Of a stretch of DNA of 64,000 bases, positions 9,401-16,704 are shown piece by piece. The position numbers and the translations under genes are program-made. Where the stretch lies: contig NZ_QGGG01000009.1 in NCBI RefSeq assembly GCF_003148475.1, forward strand, positions 124,001 to 188,000, given 5' to 3'. Source of the DNA: Pseudaminobacter salicylatoxidans. GTDB taxonomy: Bacteria > Pseudomonadota > Alphaproteobacteria > Rhizobiales > Rhizobiaceae. Within the stretch, counting starts at the first letter, position 1; the number at the start of each line of letters is the position of its first letter. The notes below the pieces were generated by a model. The model was not told where the DNA came from, did not search any database, and worked only from the letters and a program-made list of their open reading frames with translations.

Positions 9401-10197
9401 ACGTAGGTGTTGTTCAGGGTGAGGTTGCTGACAACGCCCGAGGCGACGACGCCCGGCGCATTGTCGCCATAGCTGAAGGTGTTCAAGTTGTTGAGGATGA
9501 TCGAGCCGCGGGCATCCGCAAAGGCGGCTGAGGCGCCCGCGCCCGAGGTCGTGACATCGGTGCCGGTCAGGTTGATCATTCCGCCGCTGGCCGCATAGGC
9601 GCCATGCGCATTGTCAAGCGCCGTGTTGACCGCGCTGTCGGTCAGCGTGACGCTGCTGCCCGTTCCAACCGCCCCGATGCCATAGGCGCCGGCGCCATTC
9701 GTGTAGATGAATGTATAGCTACCGGTGATCAGGCCTCCGTCGTTGGCGTTGAGGCCATGGCCGCCCGCGCCGTAGGTGCTGATCGTGGCGCCATCCAATG
9801 GTGTGCCGATCAGGGTGATCCTCCCGCTGCCGGTAGCGTACATGCCGTAGCCACTGCCGTTTGCGGTAAAATCTATGGAGGTGCCGCTGTAGGTCCCGAC
9901 GGCGGAAACCTCGACCACAGGCGCTGGCCCAGTACTCTCTCGCACGGTGAAAGCCGGATCCGCGCAACTGCCGGAGGAGATGCTGACCGCCGCAGGTGGC
10001 GGCGGGGCGCATTGCGCGAGCGCTTGCGCGGAGGGCAGCAGTGCCATCATCGCAGCGGCCAAGAGGCAGCGATGGCTGGCAGCAGAGCTCAGTAGCATCT
10101 TCCGAGAGTTGCCGACCCATTGACCGAAGCTGGGAACGGCAGCTGGCATCTCCACATGGTCAGCACGCAACCGGCGCACTCCTCTTCCGCGAATCAT
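6439..10197 (-). CDS. Autotransporter adhesin with outer-membrane beta-barrel (type Va secretion)
   Basis: Large surface protein (1252 aa from the first ATG). The first ATG gives an extended N-terminus. A second in-frame ATG at residue 34 (position 10098) directly precedes a classical signal peptide that ends in QALAQ. The passenger (about residues 65-930) is a low-complexity series of imperfect repeats rich in Gly, Thr, Asn and Ala, with recurring patterns such as GAGxxGV and ITLSGT, as expected of a beta-helix. The last ~280 residues (from NGVWGRVFGE) form the autotransporter beta-barrel, ending in the aromatic residue Trp. The role is probably adhesion or autoaggregation. The gene stands alone on its strand, convergent with the fucose operon. 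The true start is uncertain because neither ATG has an ideal ribosome binding site. Confidence 0.9.
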   Translation of the reverse strand: MIRGRGVRRLRADHVEMPAAVPSFGQWVGNSRKMLLSSAASHRCLLAAAMMALLPSAQALAQCAPPPPAAVSISSGSCADPAFTVRESTGPAPVVEVSAVGTYSGTSIDFTANGSGYGMYATGSGRITLIGTPLDGATISTYGAGGHGLNANDGGLITGSYTFIYTNGAGAYGIGAVGTGSSVTLTDSAVNTALDNAHGAYAASGGMINLTGTDVTTSGAGASAAFADARGSIILNNLNTFSYGDNAPGVVASGVVSNLTLNNTYVTIYGNSSAGLFATGGGTATINGGAIATGDYYGGTVIANSPGMLARGLGSNIQVNNGASSATYGANSPGVWAHAGGRIDFSGYGIFTYQPNSPGAVASGSGSTVTLTDTINRTSGPSSAGVLVNSAGTVIVTGSEVTTGYRVTGSNPPVLQFPNAQIGLEAHGADVVGAGSRLQAENARITTNGAGAIGVRVSQGAASITGGTITTNGTDTVAVGGADGVRATGAGSSITLSGTSVTTTNINAIGAHAMAGGAIAATDMTVATQGQNSHGVQAQDAGSAIVLTRAAITTAGAAATGIRASNTGGAQVTGGSVATTGNAAHGIAAINGGTLTTSGTAVAVSGGGAAAVYLAGSVPGTVSVTGGSLSATNGAIVLARGGTGTVSINGGTAITSAVVNGRLLLAQVTEDAVGTPSNLKLNIAGMPSVIGDIVVDPSTLTYNLGNSNWTGNLVLTGPGNTASANLSASQWTGDLLADAGNTANVALAQGSLWTGLARNGTNAAIDASSAWNVTGDSNAAGTMTNAGLIQFLARPGAYSTLAVGSYTGSAGSRIGFNTYLGADNSPSNLLVINGGPASGTTSMLVNNTGGPGAQTVADGIRLVQVTDGGTTTTDAFTLGQRVAAGAYEYELFRGGSTDPNDWFLRSHLIDTLTNPTTPSGPDIPLYRPEVPLYAPIPAVARQIGLSTLGTLHERVGEEENLRGLPEPRAFANGVWGRVFGERVSNRWNGTVDASATGNLVGFQTGFDILRRTTDSGHRDHAGVYVAYSDYNSPSVRGFAQGMQNLEVGRLLMNGPSVGAYWTHFGPSGWYLDAVFQGSWYDAKATSLYGAGISINATGYTASLEAGYPIHFGEGNAWLIEPQAQIVYQSVSVDRSQDQYSSVDWNADTAWTGRLGARLQYTGRDERGALWQPYAQVNLWHVFSGTDSAFFGQYSPAIETRFGDTALEVGGGISARVKQNMSLYGQASYRWSLDGGSSRQNATAGTFGIRVNW

Positions 10198-10626
10198 CTC
10201 AAACTGGAGACATTTTGTGATTCAATAACGAACAGTCTTATAATGGGCTCATAGTTGGATAAGGATGATAGGTTGTATTTTGTCGTAAGGTCGTGCCTGC
10301 ACTTGAAAGGACGCCGAAGATTCTGAGAGAAATTTTTGATGAGCGCCGTCAAATGACGTCATTTTGAGTGATGCCCTAAAAATGGGCTTCTCTGAGGGAG
10401 GCTTTTGAGCATTGGAGAATTCCGGCTCTATGGTGCCATCGCCCTAATCCGGCATCCGAAAGTACTCGATATGTCCCTGCCATGTCGGCCTGGCACGACG
10501 TATTGCTGGGTCAGGAGACACGATGGGCCGTGACCGCGGGAGGATGACGCACCGGCGGCATCCAATGCACCGAGAAGGCGCTGACCGCCAGCGTCGATCT
10601 CTGTCGATCATGCTGTCCTCGGATCG
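10198..10626. other. AT-richer upstream region of the autotransporter gene
   Basis: This 429-bp stretch has no credible coding sequence. It is richer in A and T than the surroundings, carries the palindrome described separately at 10351-10364 and a short GCCC/GGGC hairpin near 10374-10388, and ends in the decayed insertion sequence. It should contain the autotransporter promoter, but I see no convincing -35/-10 pair. Confidence 0.5.
10351..10364. promoter_or_regulatory. 14-bp perfect palindrome upstream of autotransporter
   Basis: The sequence AAATGACGTCATTT is a perfect 14-bp palindrome about 155 bp upstream of the autotransporter start. The size and symmetry fit an operator for a dimeric regulator, but I cannot name the regulator. 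Confidence 0.4.
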
Positions 10627-10945
10627 GCTATCCGAAGACGATCAGGGTCGATCAGGGCACAGATTCGTCTCCCGCGACCTCGATCTGTGGGCCTACAGCA
10701 AGGGCGTCACGCTCGACTTCTCGCGACCGGGAGAGCCAACCGACAACGCATACATCGAAGCTTTCAACGGCCGCTTCCGGGCGGCGTGCCTGAATGCCCA
10801 CTGGTTCCTGACGCTTGCGGACGCGCCCGAAAAGTTGGAGGATTGGCGCAGATACTACAACGAGGTGCGCCCACATGGCGCGATCGGCCACAAGGTACCG
10901 ATCTCGTTGATCAATCCCGATGGTGCCACCAGTCCGCCATCGTGA
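10627..10945 (+). pseudogene. Frameshifted, truncated IS3-family transposase (orfB C-terminus)
   Basis: The C-terminal integrase (rve) domain of an IS3/IS407-type transposase. The segment FVSRDLDLWAYSKGVTLDF, then PTDNAYIEAFNGRFRAACLN and WRRYYNEVRPHGAIG, match the family, with the catalytic Glu in the IEAFNGRFR context. The upstream DQG motif (GYPKTIRVDQGT) is in a different reading frame, so a frameshift lies at about 10660 between the second catalytic Asp region and the RFVSRDL stretch. The N-terminal two thirds of the enzyme are missing. The gene is dead and marks a past insertion beside the autotransporter gene. Confidence 0.75.
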
Positions 10946-10990
10946 GGCAGCCGGAAAACTGCACCTTCCGGCGGTCCAAAGAATGGTATC
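10627..10990 (+). mobile_element. Remnant of an IS3-family insertion sequence
   Basis: Only the 3' end of the transposase reading frame and a possible right end remain. The recognisable part starts at the codons for GYPKTIRVDQGT (from about 10627) and runs through the integrase core to the stop codon at 10945. The sequence after the stop (GGCGGTCCAAAGAATGG and flanks) may be the old terminal repeat region. No left end or upstream orfA was found, so the element is a fossil that cannot move by itself. Confidence 0.65.
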
Positions 10991-11064
10991 GGATCAATCC
11001 AACTCGCCCGTGTACTTTATCTCGGTCCACGAAACCGGTAGCTGGCCGGATAGCGTGTCGCTCG

Positions 11065-11241
11065 CTATTCGGTGTCTGTGCGTTGGGTGGATGCCAACCC
11101 TGTTTCTCCGCGTAACGATTCGAAAAGATGCTCCGGTTTGCTTCGCGCAACGTCGTAGTCGCGTCGGCACCATGGGCAGCGAATTGCAGCTCGCGGACGT
11201 GGCCCTGCGCAGGATGGACAGAACCTAAGGGAAAGCATCAT
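11065..11241 (-). CDS. Possible small zinc-ribbon protein
   Basis: A 58-codon reading frame that begins with two ATG codons, 3 bp after an excellent ribosome binding site (AGAGGAGG). The protein has a CPSC-x11-like spacing followed by CPWC, that is, two CxxC knuckles about 11 residues apart, which is the standard layout of a zinc-ribbon module. A charged tail of about 30 residues follows. It lies alone between the transposase fossil and the glutamate-receptor-like gene, on the same strand as the latter. I do not recognise a specific family. The strong binding site and paired CxxC motifs argue for a real gene; its size and position beside decayed DNA argue for caution. Confidence 0.45.
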   Translation of the reverse strand: MMLSLRFCPSCAGPRPRAAIRCPWCRRDYDVARSKPEHLFESLRGETGLASTQRTDTE

Positions 11242-11411
11242 CGACCTCCTCTGGCCCTCAAAAATCAGTGTCTGAGGGCGGTTTACCGACTTCGGGACGG
11301 CGCGCGCCGCCAAGGTCTTCGGAGGCTAGAAATGTCACCAAATTGAGGCGCTGGCTCTTTGAGAAAATTGCCAAAACCTCATCGGGAGGGCGATAACTCG
11401 CTGAGGCTGGT

Positions 11412-12527
11412 TTAAGGGACCATCCCGAAATAATTGGATCGCAACTTCTCGGTTGAACCGTCCTCGTGTGAGGCGATGATCGCCAGGGAAACGGGCTTCC
11501 GAAGATTGCTGCCCACGTTGAACGCGAACCCGTATTTGTCGGGTCTGAACGTGTTGCCGATCACCTTGACCGCTGCTTCCGGGCGAGAATACGCGTAATA
11601 CTCGAGGACCGGCGCATCGCCAACGATTGCGACAATCTCGCCATTGGCAAGTGCGGCCACAGCGTCTGACAGGTGATCGAACGGCATGGTGTTGCCAAAC
11701 GAGGAGGCCATAAATTCCTCTGCGATGCTGCCGGATTGTACTCCGACGGTTTTACCCTGGAGATCGGCAACGCTGTTGATCTGGTTGGTTATAGCTGCCG
11801 CCGTCATTACGCTGGTGATGGACGAGGTAATATAGGCGATCACGGCAACGCCGCACACCATCCACAATCCCTGCCAGATACGGCCAGCCCATCCGAACAG
11901 ATTTTTCCGTCCGCTCTTGCCCGACGTCGCGATGGACATGACATGATAGAAACTCTCGGCCAATCCTTCTCGCCACTTCTTGGGGAATTCTGAATCGAAA
12001 GTTCGGTCGAACAGGGTCATTAATAGTGTGGCCGCCAGGATAGTGGCGGCTATCCATGCGTAGGTTTGGAGGTGGCCGGCATCGTTCAGCTTCTCGATGA
12101 CTTCGCCAAAACTGGTTCCGTCATCCCTTTCGACCATGACCCTTAGGCCGGCGTCAAACCATGGGTGGGTGAAGTCCATCGCGGCAGCGCGTTCGGCGGT
12201 AATGCTGAGGTTGGTGACTGCCGCATCGACCGCGCCGGACGTTACCGCACGGGTGAGATCGGTGTAGTTCCGGAACTCATGGAAATCCGACGTCAGCTTC
12301 AGATCGGTTGCGGTCTTGTTCCATAGGTCGATGGCCATGCCGCTGTAGCCATCGCCTTCCTTTTCGACGAAGGGTGGGCTGACATAGACACCGACCTTGA
12401 CAGTTCGGGCATTGATCGGCGCTTCCTGTGCCAGCGCTGGGAACGTCACGAGAAAAACCGCCGAAACGATTAGCAAGGACGAGATAGCCAGTGCAAACAG
12501 AGCGCCCGGACGACACGGAGGCTGCAT
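11412..12527 (-). CDS. Prokaryotic ionotropic glutamate receptor-like channel
   Basis: This 371-aa protein has the domain order of bacterial glutamate-receptor channels (GluR0 type): N-terminal signal or anchor, ligand-binding lobe 1 (about 42-150), membrane helix M1 (about 156-175), a re-entrant pore segment (SFYHVMSIATSGKSG, about 193-207), helix M3 (about 216-240), then ligand-binding lobe 2 (about 250-345). The lobes belong to the SBP_bac_3 fold. The Arg that binds an amino acid carboxylate (TAER) and the Asp that binds its amino group (VGDAPVLEYY) are both in place. The pore lacks the K+-channel TVGYG filter. The start is taken at ATG 12527, with GTG 12530 just before it. It lies downstream of ggt on the same strand, whose product releases glutamate. 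Confidence 0.85.
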   Translation of the reverse strand: MQPPCRPGALFALAISSLLIVSAVFLVTFPALAQEAPINARTVKVGVYVSPPFVEKEGDGYSGMAIDLWNKTATDLKLTSDFHEFRNYTDLTRAVTSGAVDAAVTNLSITAERAAAMDFTHPWFDAGLRVMVERDDGTSFGEVIEKLNDAGHLQTYAWIAATILAATLLMTLFDRTFDSEFPKKWREGLAESFYHVMSIATSGKSGRKNLFGWAGRIWQGLWMVCGVAVIAYITSSITSVMTAAAITNQINSVADLQGKTVGVQSGSIAEEFMASSFGNTMPFDHLSDAVAALANGEIVAIVGDAPVLEYYAYSRPEAAVKVIGNTFRPDKYGFAFNVGSNLRKPVSLAIIASHEDGSTEKLRSNYFGMVP

Positions 12528-12637
12528 CACATAGAACCAGAAAACACAGATGCCGCAAACGTTTCAGATAGTCCTTACCATAACCTTGAACCGGGCGGGT
12601 GGGGGCGGCGCTCGCCACTTCGACGAATTGAGATGTG

Positions 12638-12661
12638 AGAGGCGGCCCGTGAGCCGCCTCT
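12638..12661 (-). terminator. Hairpin between ggt and the receptor-like gene
   Basis: A perfect 9-bp GC-rich stem AGAGGCGGC/GCCGCCTCT with a 6-base loop lies 17 bp downstream of the ggt stop codon. It lacks a clear T-run. It could terminate ggt transcription or act as an attenuator that lowers expression of the receptor-like gene. Confidence 0.5.
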
Positions 12662-12677
12662 GATTTTCGGCCGTTTT

Positions 12678-14420
12678 TCAATAACCGATAGCTGCTCCCG
12701 CGGTCGCCCGGCTATCGATCGCGCCGTAATACCGCGCCCCATCTCCGGCTTCGATTTGTTTCAGGTTCTTGCCGCCGACAAGGATGCCCGCGGCTTCGCC
12801 CCAGATCGACCAGTCCGGGTCAATGCCAACCTTATAGCCCATGCCAGTGAGGAGCCTGAGTGTGTCGGGCGACAGCGCATGCGGCTCCATCACCACCCGG
12901 TCCGGCAGCCATTGGTGGTGGATGCGCGGCGCATCGATCGCCTCTTGCAGGTCCATGCCATGGTCCACCACGTTCATGATTGCCTCCAGCGTGATGGTGA
13001 TGATGCGCGAGCCGCCGGGGCTGCCGATCACCATGAACGGCTGGCCGTCCTTCGATACGATGGTCGGGCTCATCGACGACAGCGGCGACTTGCGCGGCTC
13101 GATCGCATTGGCTTCGCCCTGCACCAGTCCATAGAGGTTCGGCACACCGGGCTTCATGGTGAAGTCGTCCATCTCGTTGTTGAGCAGAATGCCGCTACCT
13201 TCAGCCACCTTGCCGATACCGAACGACCCGTTCAGCGTATAGGTCACGGCCACGGCGTTGCCATCCTTGTCGATGATCGAATAGTGGGTCGTCTCGGTCG
13301 ATTCCCCGAACCCCGCCGGCTTCAGCTCCTCGCTTACGCCGGCACGATAAGGATCGATGCGCGCGCGGATTTCCTCCGCATAGGCCTTGCTGGTTAGCTT
13401 CCCGACCGGATTGTCTACAAAATCCGGATCGCCGAGCGCGGTGTTGCGGTCGACAAAAGCGTGGCGCATCGCCTCCACCATCAACCGCACTGTCTCCGCC
13501 GAACCGTAGCCGAGATAGGAGATCGGATAGCCTTCCAGCACATTGAGGATTTCGCAGATCACCAGGCCGCCTGAAGAAGGCGGCGGCGAAGACACGATGT
13601 CATAGCCCCGGTAGCTGCATTTCACCGGCTCCAGTTCGCGCACCTTGTACTGTTCGAAATCCTCCTTCGCCAGGATGCCGCCATTGGCGGTGCTCGCCTT
13701 CACGATCAGGTCGGCGGTCTCGCCTTTATAGAAGGCATCTGCGCCGCCCCGCGAAATCGCTGTCAACGACTTGGCCAGATCGGTTTGCACCAGCGTCGCG
13801 CCAAGTTCCAGCGGCTTACCATCCTTGAGGAAGATCTTCGCCGCCGCCGGGTCCTGCGCCAGCATATCGTTGCCGTCGGCGAACGAGGCGATATCGCCCG
13901 GCTCAAGCACGAACCCTTCGCTCGCCAGCCTGATTGCCGGCGCAAGCAGGTCTTCGCGGGGCTTGGTGCCGTATTTCTCGCGCGCCATTTCCATGCCAGC
14001 GACCGATCCCGGCACCCCGACCGCCAGATAACCCTCGGTCGAAGCGCCCGGCACCGGATTGCCATTGGCATCGAGATACATGGTCTTGGTCGACGCCAGT
14101 GGTGCCCGCTCGCGGAAATCCAGGAATGTCGTCGTACCGTCCTTGAGCCGAATCGTCATGAACCCGCCACCGCCCAGATTGCCCGCAGTGGGGTAGACGA
14201 CGGCCAGTGCATAGCCCACCGCAACAGCGGCATCTACCGCGTTGCCGCCGCTTTTCAGCACATCGACGCCCACTTGCGACGCAAGATGTTGCGCCGTCAC
14301 AACCATGCCGTTCTGCCCCTCCGCCGGCGCTGGCGATGCCGCAAAGACATTCTGAGTCAGCACTATGCTGAGCGTCAGGCCGGCGGCGAGGGAAAGCCGT
14401 CTCAGTTCGAACTGCTGCAT
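12678..14420 (-). CDS. ggt: Gamma-glutamyltranspeptidase
   Basis: Periplasmic N-terminal-nucleophile hydrolase (580 aa, the usual length) that cleaves gamma-glutamyl bonds of glutathione and related peptides, releasing glutamate or transferring the glutamyl group. It has a signal peptide ending near VFAA (residue 28) and the large-subunit marks GGNAVDAAVA and GGGGFM. The autocatalytic processing site is TTHYS: Thr378 should become the N-terminal nucleophile of the small subunit. A late PLSSMSPTI segment and GSPGG glycine loop are also present. The start has a strong AGGAGG binding site. An 18-bp inverted repeat sits just upstream in the leader. The gene for a glutamate-receptor-like channel follows on the same strand. 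Confidence 0.95.
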   Translation of the reverse strand: MQQFELRRLSLAAGLTLSIVLTQNVFAASPAPAEGQNGMVVTAQHLASQVGVDVLKSGGNAVDAAVAVGYALAVVYPTAGNLGGGGFMTIRLKDGTTTFLDFRERAPLASTKTMYLDANGNPVPGASTEGYLAVGVPGSVAGMEMAREKYGTKPREDLLAPAIRLASEGFVLEPGDIASFADGNDMLAQDPAAAKIFLKDGKPLELGATLVQTDLAKSLTAISRGGADAFYKGETADLIVKASTANGGILAKEDFEQYKVRELEPVKCSYRGYDIVSSPPPSSGGLVICEILNVLEGYPISYLGYGSAETVRLMVEAMRHAFVDRNTALGDPDFVDNPVGKLTSKAYAEEIRARIDPYRAGVSEELKPAGFGESTETTHYSIIDKDGNAVAVTYTLNGSFGIGKVAEGSGILLNNEMDDFTMKPGVPNLYGLVQGEANAIEPRKSPLSSMSPTIVSKDGQPFMVIGSPGGSRIITITLEAIMNVVDHGMDLQEAIDAPRIHHQWLPDRVVMEPHALSPDTLRLLTGMGYKVGIDPDWSIWGEAAGILVGGKNLKQIEAGDGARYYGAIDSRATAGAAIGY

Positions 14421-14434
14421 ATCCTCCTCCTGTT

Positions 14435-14472
14435 GCTCCCGAAACCGCTTTTAGAAAAGCGGTTTCGGGAGC
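14435..14472. repeat. 38-bp near-perfect palindrome in the ggt leader
   Basis: Two perfect 18-bp arms (14435-14452 GCTCCCGAAACCGCTTTT and 14455-14472) are separated by AG. It begins 15 bp upstream of the ggt start codon and would form a strong hairpin just ahead of the ribosome binding site. It shares the CCGAAA...TTTCGG core with two other palindromes in the window (17554-17602 and 18707-18730), which suggests a dispersed intergenic repeat. Confidence 0.75.
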
Positions 14473-14506
14473 ATTGGCGGGAGGCCGTGCGAATGCAAGG
14501 TCCAAG

Positions 14507-14737
14507 TCACGTCATGGGAGAGACCAGAATGAAGTTGGGATGACGCCGGACGACGCGGAAGGGCGCGCCGCGAACGGTCGTGCTCATCGTTTCATCAGCT
14601 GTGATCCGCGCCCTTGCAGGCCCCTCTCGCGGGTGCCGTAGCCGGGCAGGCTGCTCGAAGGGAACCACCTTGCGCAGGAGAGGTTTGGCCGAACCATCCC
14701 AAACCTCCCTGGCGAAAACCCGAGCGTCGCGGGTCAT
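14507..14737 (-). CDS. Hypothetical small protein
   Basis: A 76-codon frame on the same strand as the ABC binding-protein gene, beginning just after that gene ends. The chosen ATG has GAGG six bases upstream. The frame stays open from an alternative ATG at 14761. The product is basic, with many Arg and Pro residues, and has no recognisable motif, signal peptide or membrane helix. It might be a genuine small protein co-transcribed with the binding protein, or only an open stretch in GC-rich DNA. No function can be proposed. Confidence 0.25.
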   Translation of the reverse strand: MTRDARVFAREVWDGSAKPLLRKVVPFEQPARLRHPREGPARARITADETMSTTVRGAPFRVVRRHPNFILVSPMT

Positions 14738-14762
14738 TTGCGGCCTCGGATTGCGGGTCATG

Positions 14763-15761
14763 TCAAGGCAAGATCGGCTCCTTGGGCAGGAAGCCGGGGA
14801 CATAGGTCTGATCCGATTCAAGCTTGCCGCCGCTGACTTCGACATTGGAATTGATAAAGTCAAAGGTTTTGGCCATTTTTTCCGGCAGGATATGGCCAAG
14901 ACCGTTTGCCTTGACGTCGGCATTGACCGCGATGCGTTCGATCAGGTCGATCTCCTCGCGCACGATGGCCGGATCGAGGGCCGGCGCGTACTTGACCATG
15001 ATCTCGGTGGCTTCGTCACGGTGCGACAGCGTGTATTGCCAGCCGCGCAGCGCGGCACGCACGAAGCCACGAACGACCTCCGGCTGCTCATCGAGGAAAT
15101 CCTTCCGCACGCCGATCGAATTGGAATAGAGGTCGAGGCCATAATCGGCAGCGAACAGGCAGACCGGTTCCCTGCCCAGAGCCGCGCGGCGGATGGCGGG
15201 CGCGCTCATCAGGAACTGATCGACCCCGTCGACCTTGCCGGCCGCGAGCATCGGCACCCGAGCGGCGGCGTCGACATTGACGATCTCCAGCTTGGAGCCG
15301 TCGAGCCCATTCATGCCCATGAATGCGCGCCAGATCTGCGGCAGGAAGGACGCAGAGCTTGAGCCGAACCGCAGGCCCTCAAGCTGAGCCGGCTCGGTCA
15401 CGTTGGCACCGGGGTTCAACGTGTAAACGCAATATGGCGCCTCGACATAGGCGCCGGCGACGATCTTGACGTTCGCACCCGCCTTGCCGGCAGCGACCAG
15501 GCTCGGCACGTCGATCAGTCCCATCTCGGAAATGCCGGTGACAACGCCGCGTATCGCGTCCGCCGTGCCCTTGGAGGGCATGATCTCGACATTGAGCCCC
15601 TCTTCCTTGAAGTAGCCCTTTTCGAGCGCGACATACCACGGCGCGTGGCGCCCCAGGCTGATGAAGTCGAGCATGAACTTCACGTCGGTTTCCGCACGGG
15701 CCGCCGGTGCGGCTGCAAGGCATGAGAGGGCGGCGATCACGCCGACGAATTTCCGAAACAT
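14763..15761 (-). CDS. NMT1/THI5-like ABC transporter substrate-binding protein
   Basis: Periplasmic binding protein of the SsuA/ThiY/TauA class (NMT1 family), which bind sulfonates, pyrimidine precursors, nitrate or aromatic carboxylates. The start is set at ATG 15761, which follows GGAG by six bases and opens a clean signal peptide MFRKFVGVIAALSCLAAAPAARA. Upstream in-frame ATGs at 15845 and 15773 lack this. Family features are the HAPWYVALEKGYFKEEGL segment and the following GTADAIRGVVTG region. It is transcribed divergently from the ATPase and permease genes of the same importer. The ligand is unknown; the catabolic genes nearby suggest an aromatic or heterocyclic nitrogen compound. Confidence 0.88.
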   Translation of the reverse strand: MFRKFVGVIAALSCLAAAPAARAETDVKFMLDFISLGRHAPWYVALEKGYFKEEGLNVEIMPSKGTADAIRGVVTGISEMGLIDVPSLVAAGKAGANVKIVAGAYVEAPYCVYTLNPGANVTEPAQLEGLRFGSSSASFLPQIWRAFMGMNGLDGSKLEIVNVDAAARVPMLAAGKVDGVDQFLMSAPAIRRAALGREPVCLFAADYGLDLYSNSIGVRKDFLDEQPEVVRGFVRAALRGWQYTLSHRDEATEIMVKYAPALDPAIVREEIDLIERIAVNADVKANGLGHILPEKMAKTFDFINSNVEVSGGKLESDQTYVPGFLPKEPILP

Positions 15762-15835
15762 CCAGTTCTCCATTAGCGAGTTTGCGCGACCTCGGCGACG
15801 GCCCGCCGGTCCCGTTGACGACAGAGGCATCATAA

Positions 15836-15844
15836 GATATTTCA
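15836..15844 (-). promoter_or_regulatory. TGAAATATC motif, copy 1
   Basis: TGAAATATC on the minus strand, in the divergent region between the NMT1-type binding protein and the ABC ATPase. It is one of four copies found in intergenic DNA of the 14.7-29.4 kb island and is a candidate operator for the GntR regulator encoded at 17881. Confidence 0.45.
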
Positions 15845-15925
15845 CGAGACATACAAGATGATCGTGCAGATTGCTGATCGCGTGGCCGGCCCTCGGCCGG
15901 GCGTTAGCTACCGGAAAGGAATTGA

Positions 15926-16702
15926 ATGGCCTTCGTCGAGATATCGAACGTGCGCAAGGTATTCGGGAGCGGCGCGAACCAGGTGGTCGCTCTGGACGAG
16001 GCCTGCCTGACCTTCGAGGAGAATGAGTTCGTTGCGCTCCTCGGCCCGAGCGGCTGCGGAAAGACCACCTTGCTCAAGATCGTTTCCGGTCTGCTGTCAC
16101 GCACGACCGGTTCGGTCAGGGTCGGGGGCCGCGAGGTCGCTGGCCCTTATTCCGATTACGGTTTCGTCTTCCAGACGCCCAGCCTGATGCCGTGGCGTTC
16201 GGTGCTGCAGAATGTTCTTTTCCCCATGGAAATCCTTGGGAAGCGCGACGCTGCCGCCCAGCAGCGGGCGGAACAGCTTCTCGACCTGACCGGGCTGCAT
16301 GCTTTCGCCAATGCGCGGCCGCATGAGCTTTCAGGCGGCATGCAGCAGCGCGTTTCACTCTGCCGCGCACTGATCCACAAGCCCAAGCTGCTGCTCATGG
16401 ATGAACCTTTCGGCGCCCTTGATGAATTCACGCGTCTCGACATGAACGACCTCCTGCTCAAGATCAAGGCCGAGACAGGCGCGTCGGTGCTGTTCGTCAC
16501 GCACTCGATTTCAGAGGCGATCTATCTGTCCGACAAGGTGGTCGTGTTTTCGCGGCGGCCTGCGCGGGTGAGTGAGGAGTTCAGGATTGAGATCCGGGGG
16601 CCTCGCACGCAGGCCTGTCGTTTCACACCGGAATTCACCGAGGCTGAGCGCCGCGCCAGCGAAGCGCTCGGCCTGCTTGTCGGCTCGCCCCAGGAGGATT
16701 GA
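15926..16702 (+). CDS. ABC transporter ATPase (SsuB/TauB-like)
   Basis: Cytoplasmic ATPase subunit (258 aa) powering the NMT1-type importer. Walker A (GPSGCGKTT), ABC signature (LSGGMQQRVSL) and Walker B with the catalytic Glu (LLLMDEPFGALD) are all intact, as is the switch His in FVTHS. The family usually works with a single-gene permease and an SsuA/ThiY-like binding protein, which is what surrounds it here. The stop codon lies 2 bp before the permease ATG, and the permease ribosome binding site lies within the end of this gene. Confidence 0.92.
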   Translation: MAFVEISNVRKVFGSGANQVVALDEACLTFEENEFVALLGPSGCGKTTLLKIVSGLLSRTTGSVRVGGREVAGPYSDYGFVFQTPSLMPWRSVLQNVLFPMEILGKRDAAAQQRAEQLLDLTGLHAFANARPHELSGGMQQRVSLCRALIHKPKLLLMDEPFGALDEFTRLDMNDLLLKIKAETGASVLFVTHSISEAIYLSDKVVVFSRRPARVSEEFRIEIRGPRTQACRFTPEFTEAERRASEALGLLVGSPQED

Positions 16703-16704
16703 GA

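Noticed and set aside
6439-10197. Passenger repeats of the autotransporter as a CRISPR or tandem DNA repeat array
   Set aside because: The repeats are imperfect at DNA level, follow protein-level periodicity and lie in an intact reading frame.
10911-11150. 79-codon minus-strand open frame overlapping the transposase fossil's end
   Set aside because: No motif and poor start; the overlapping zinc-ribbon frame has a far better start signal.
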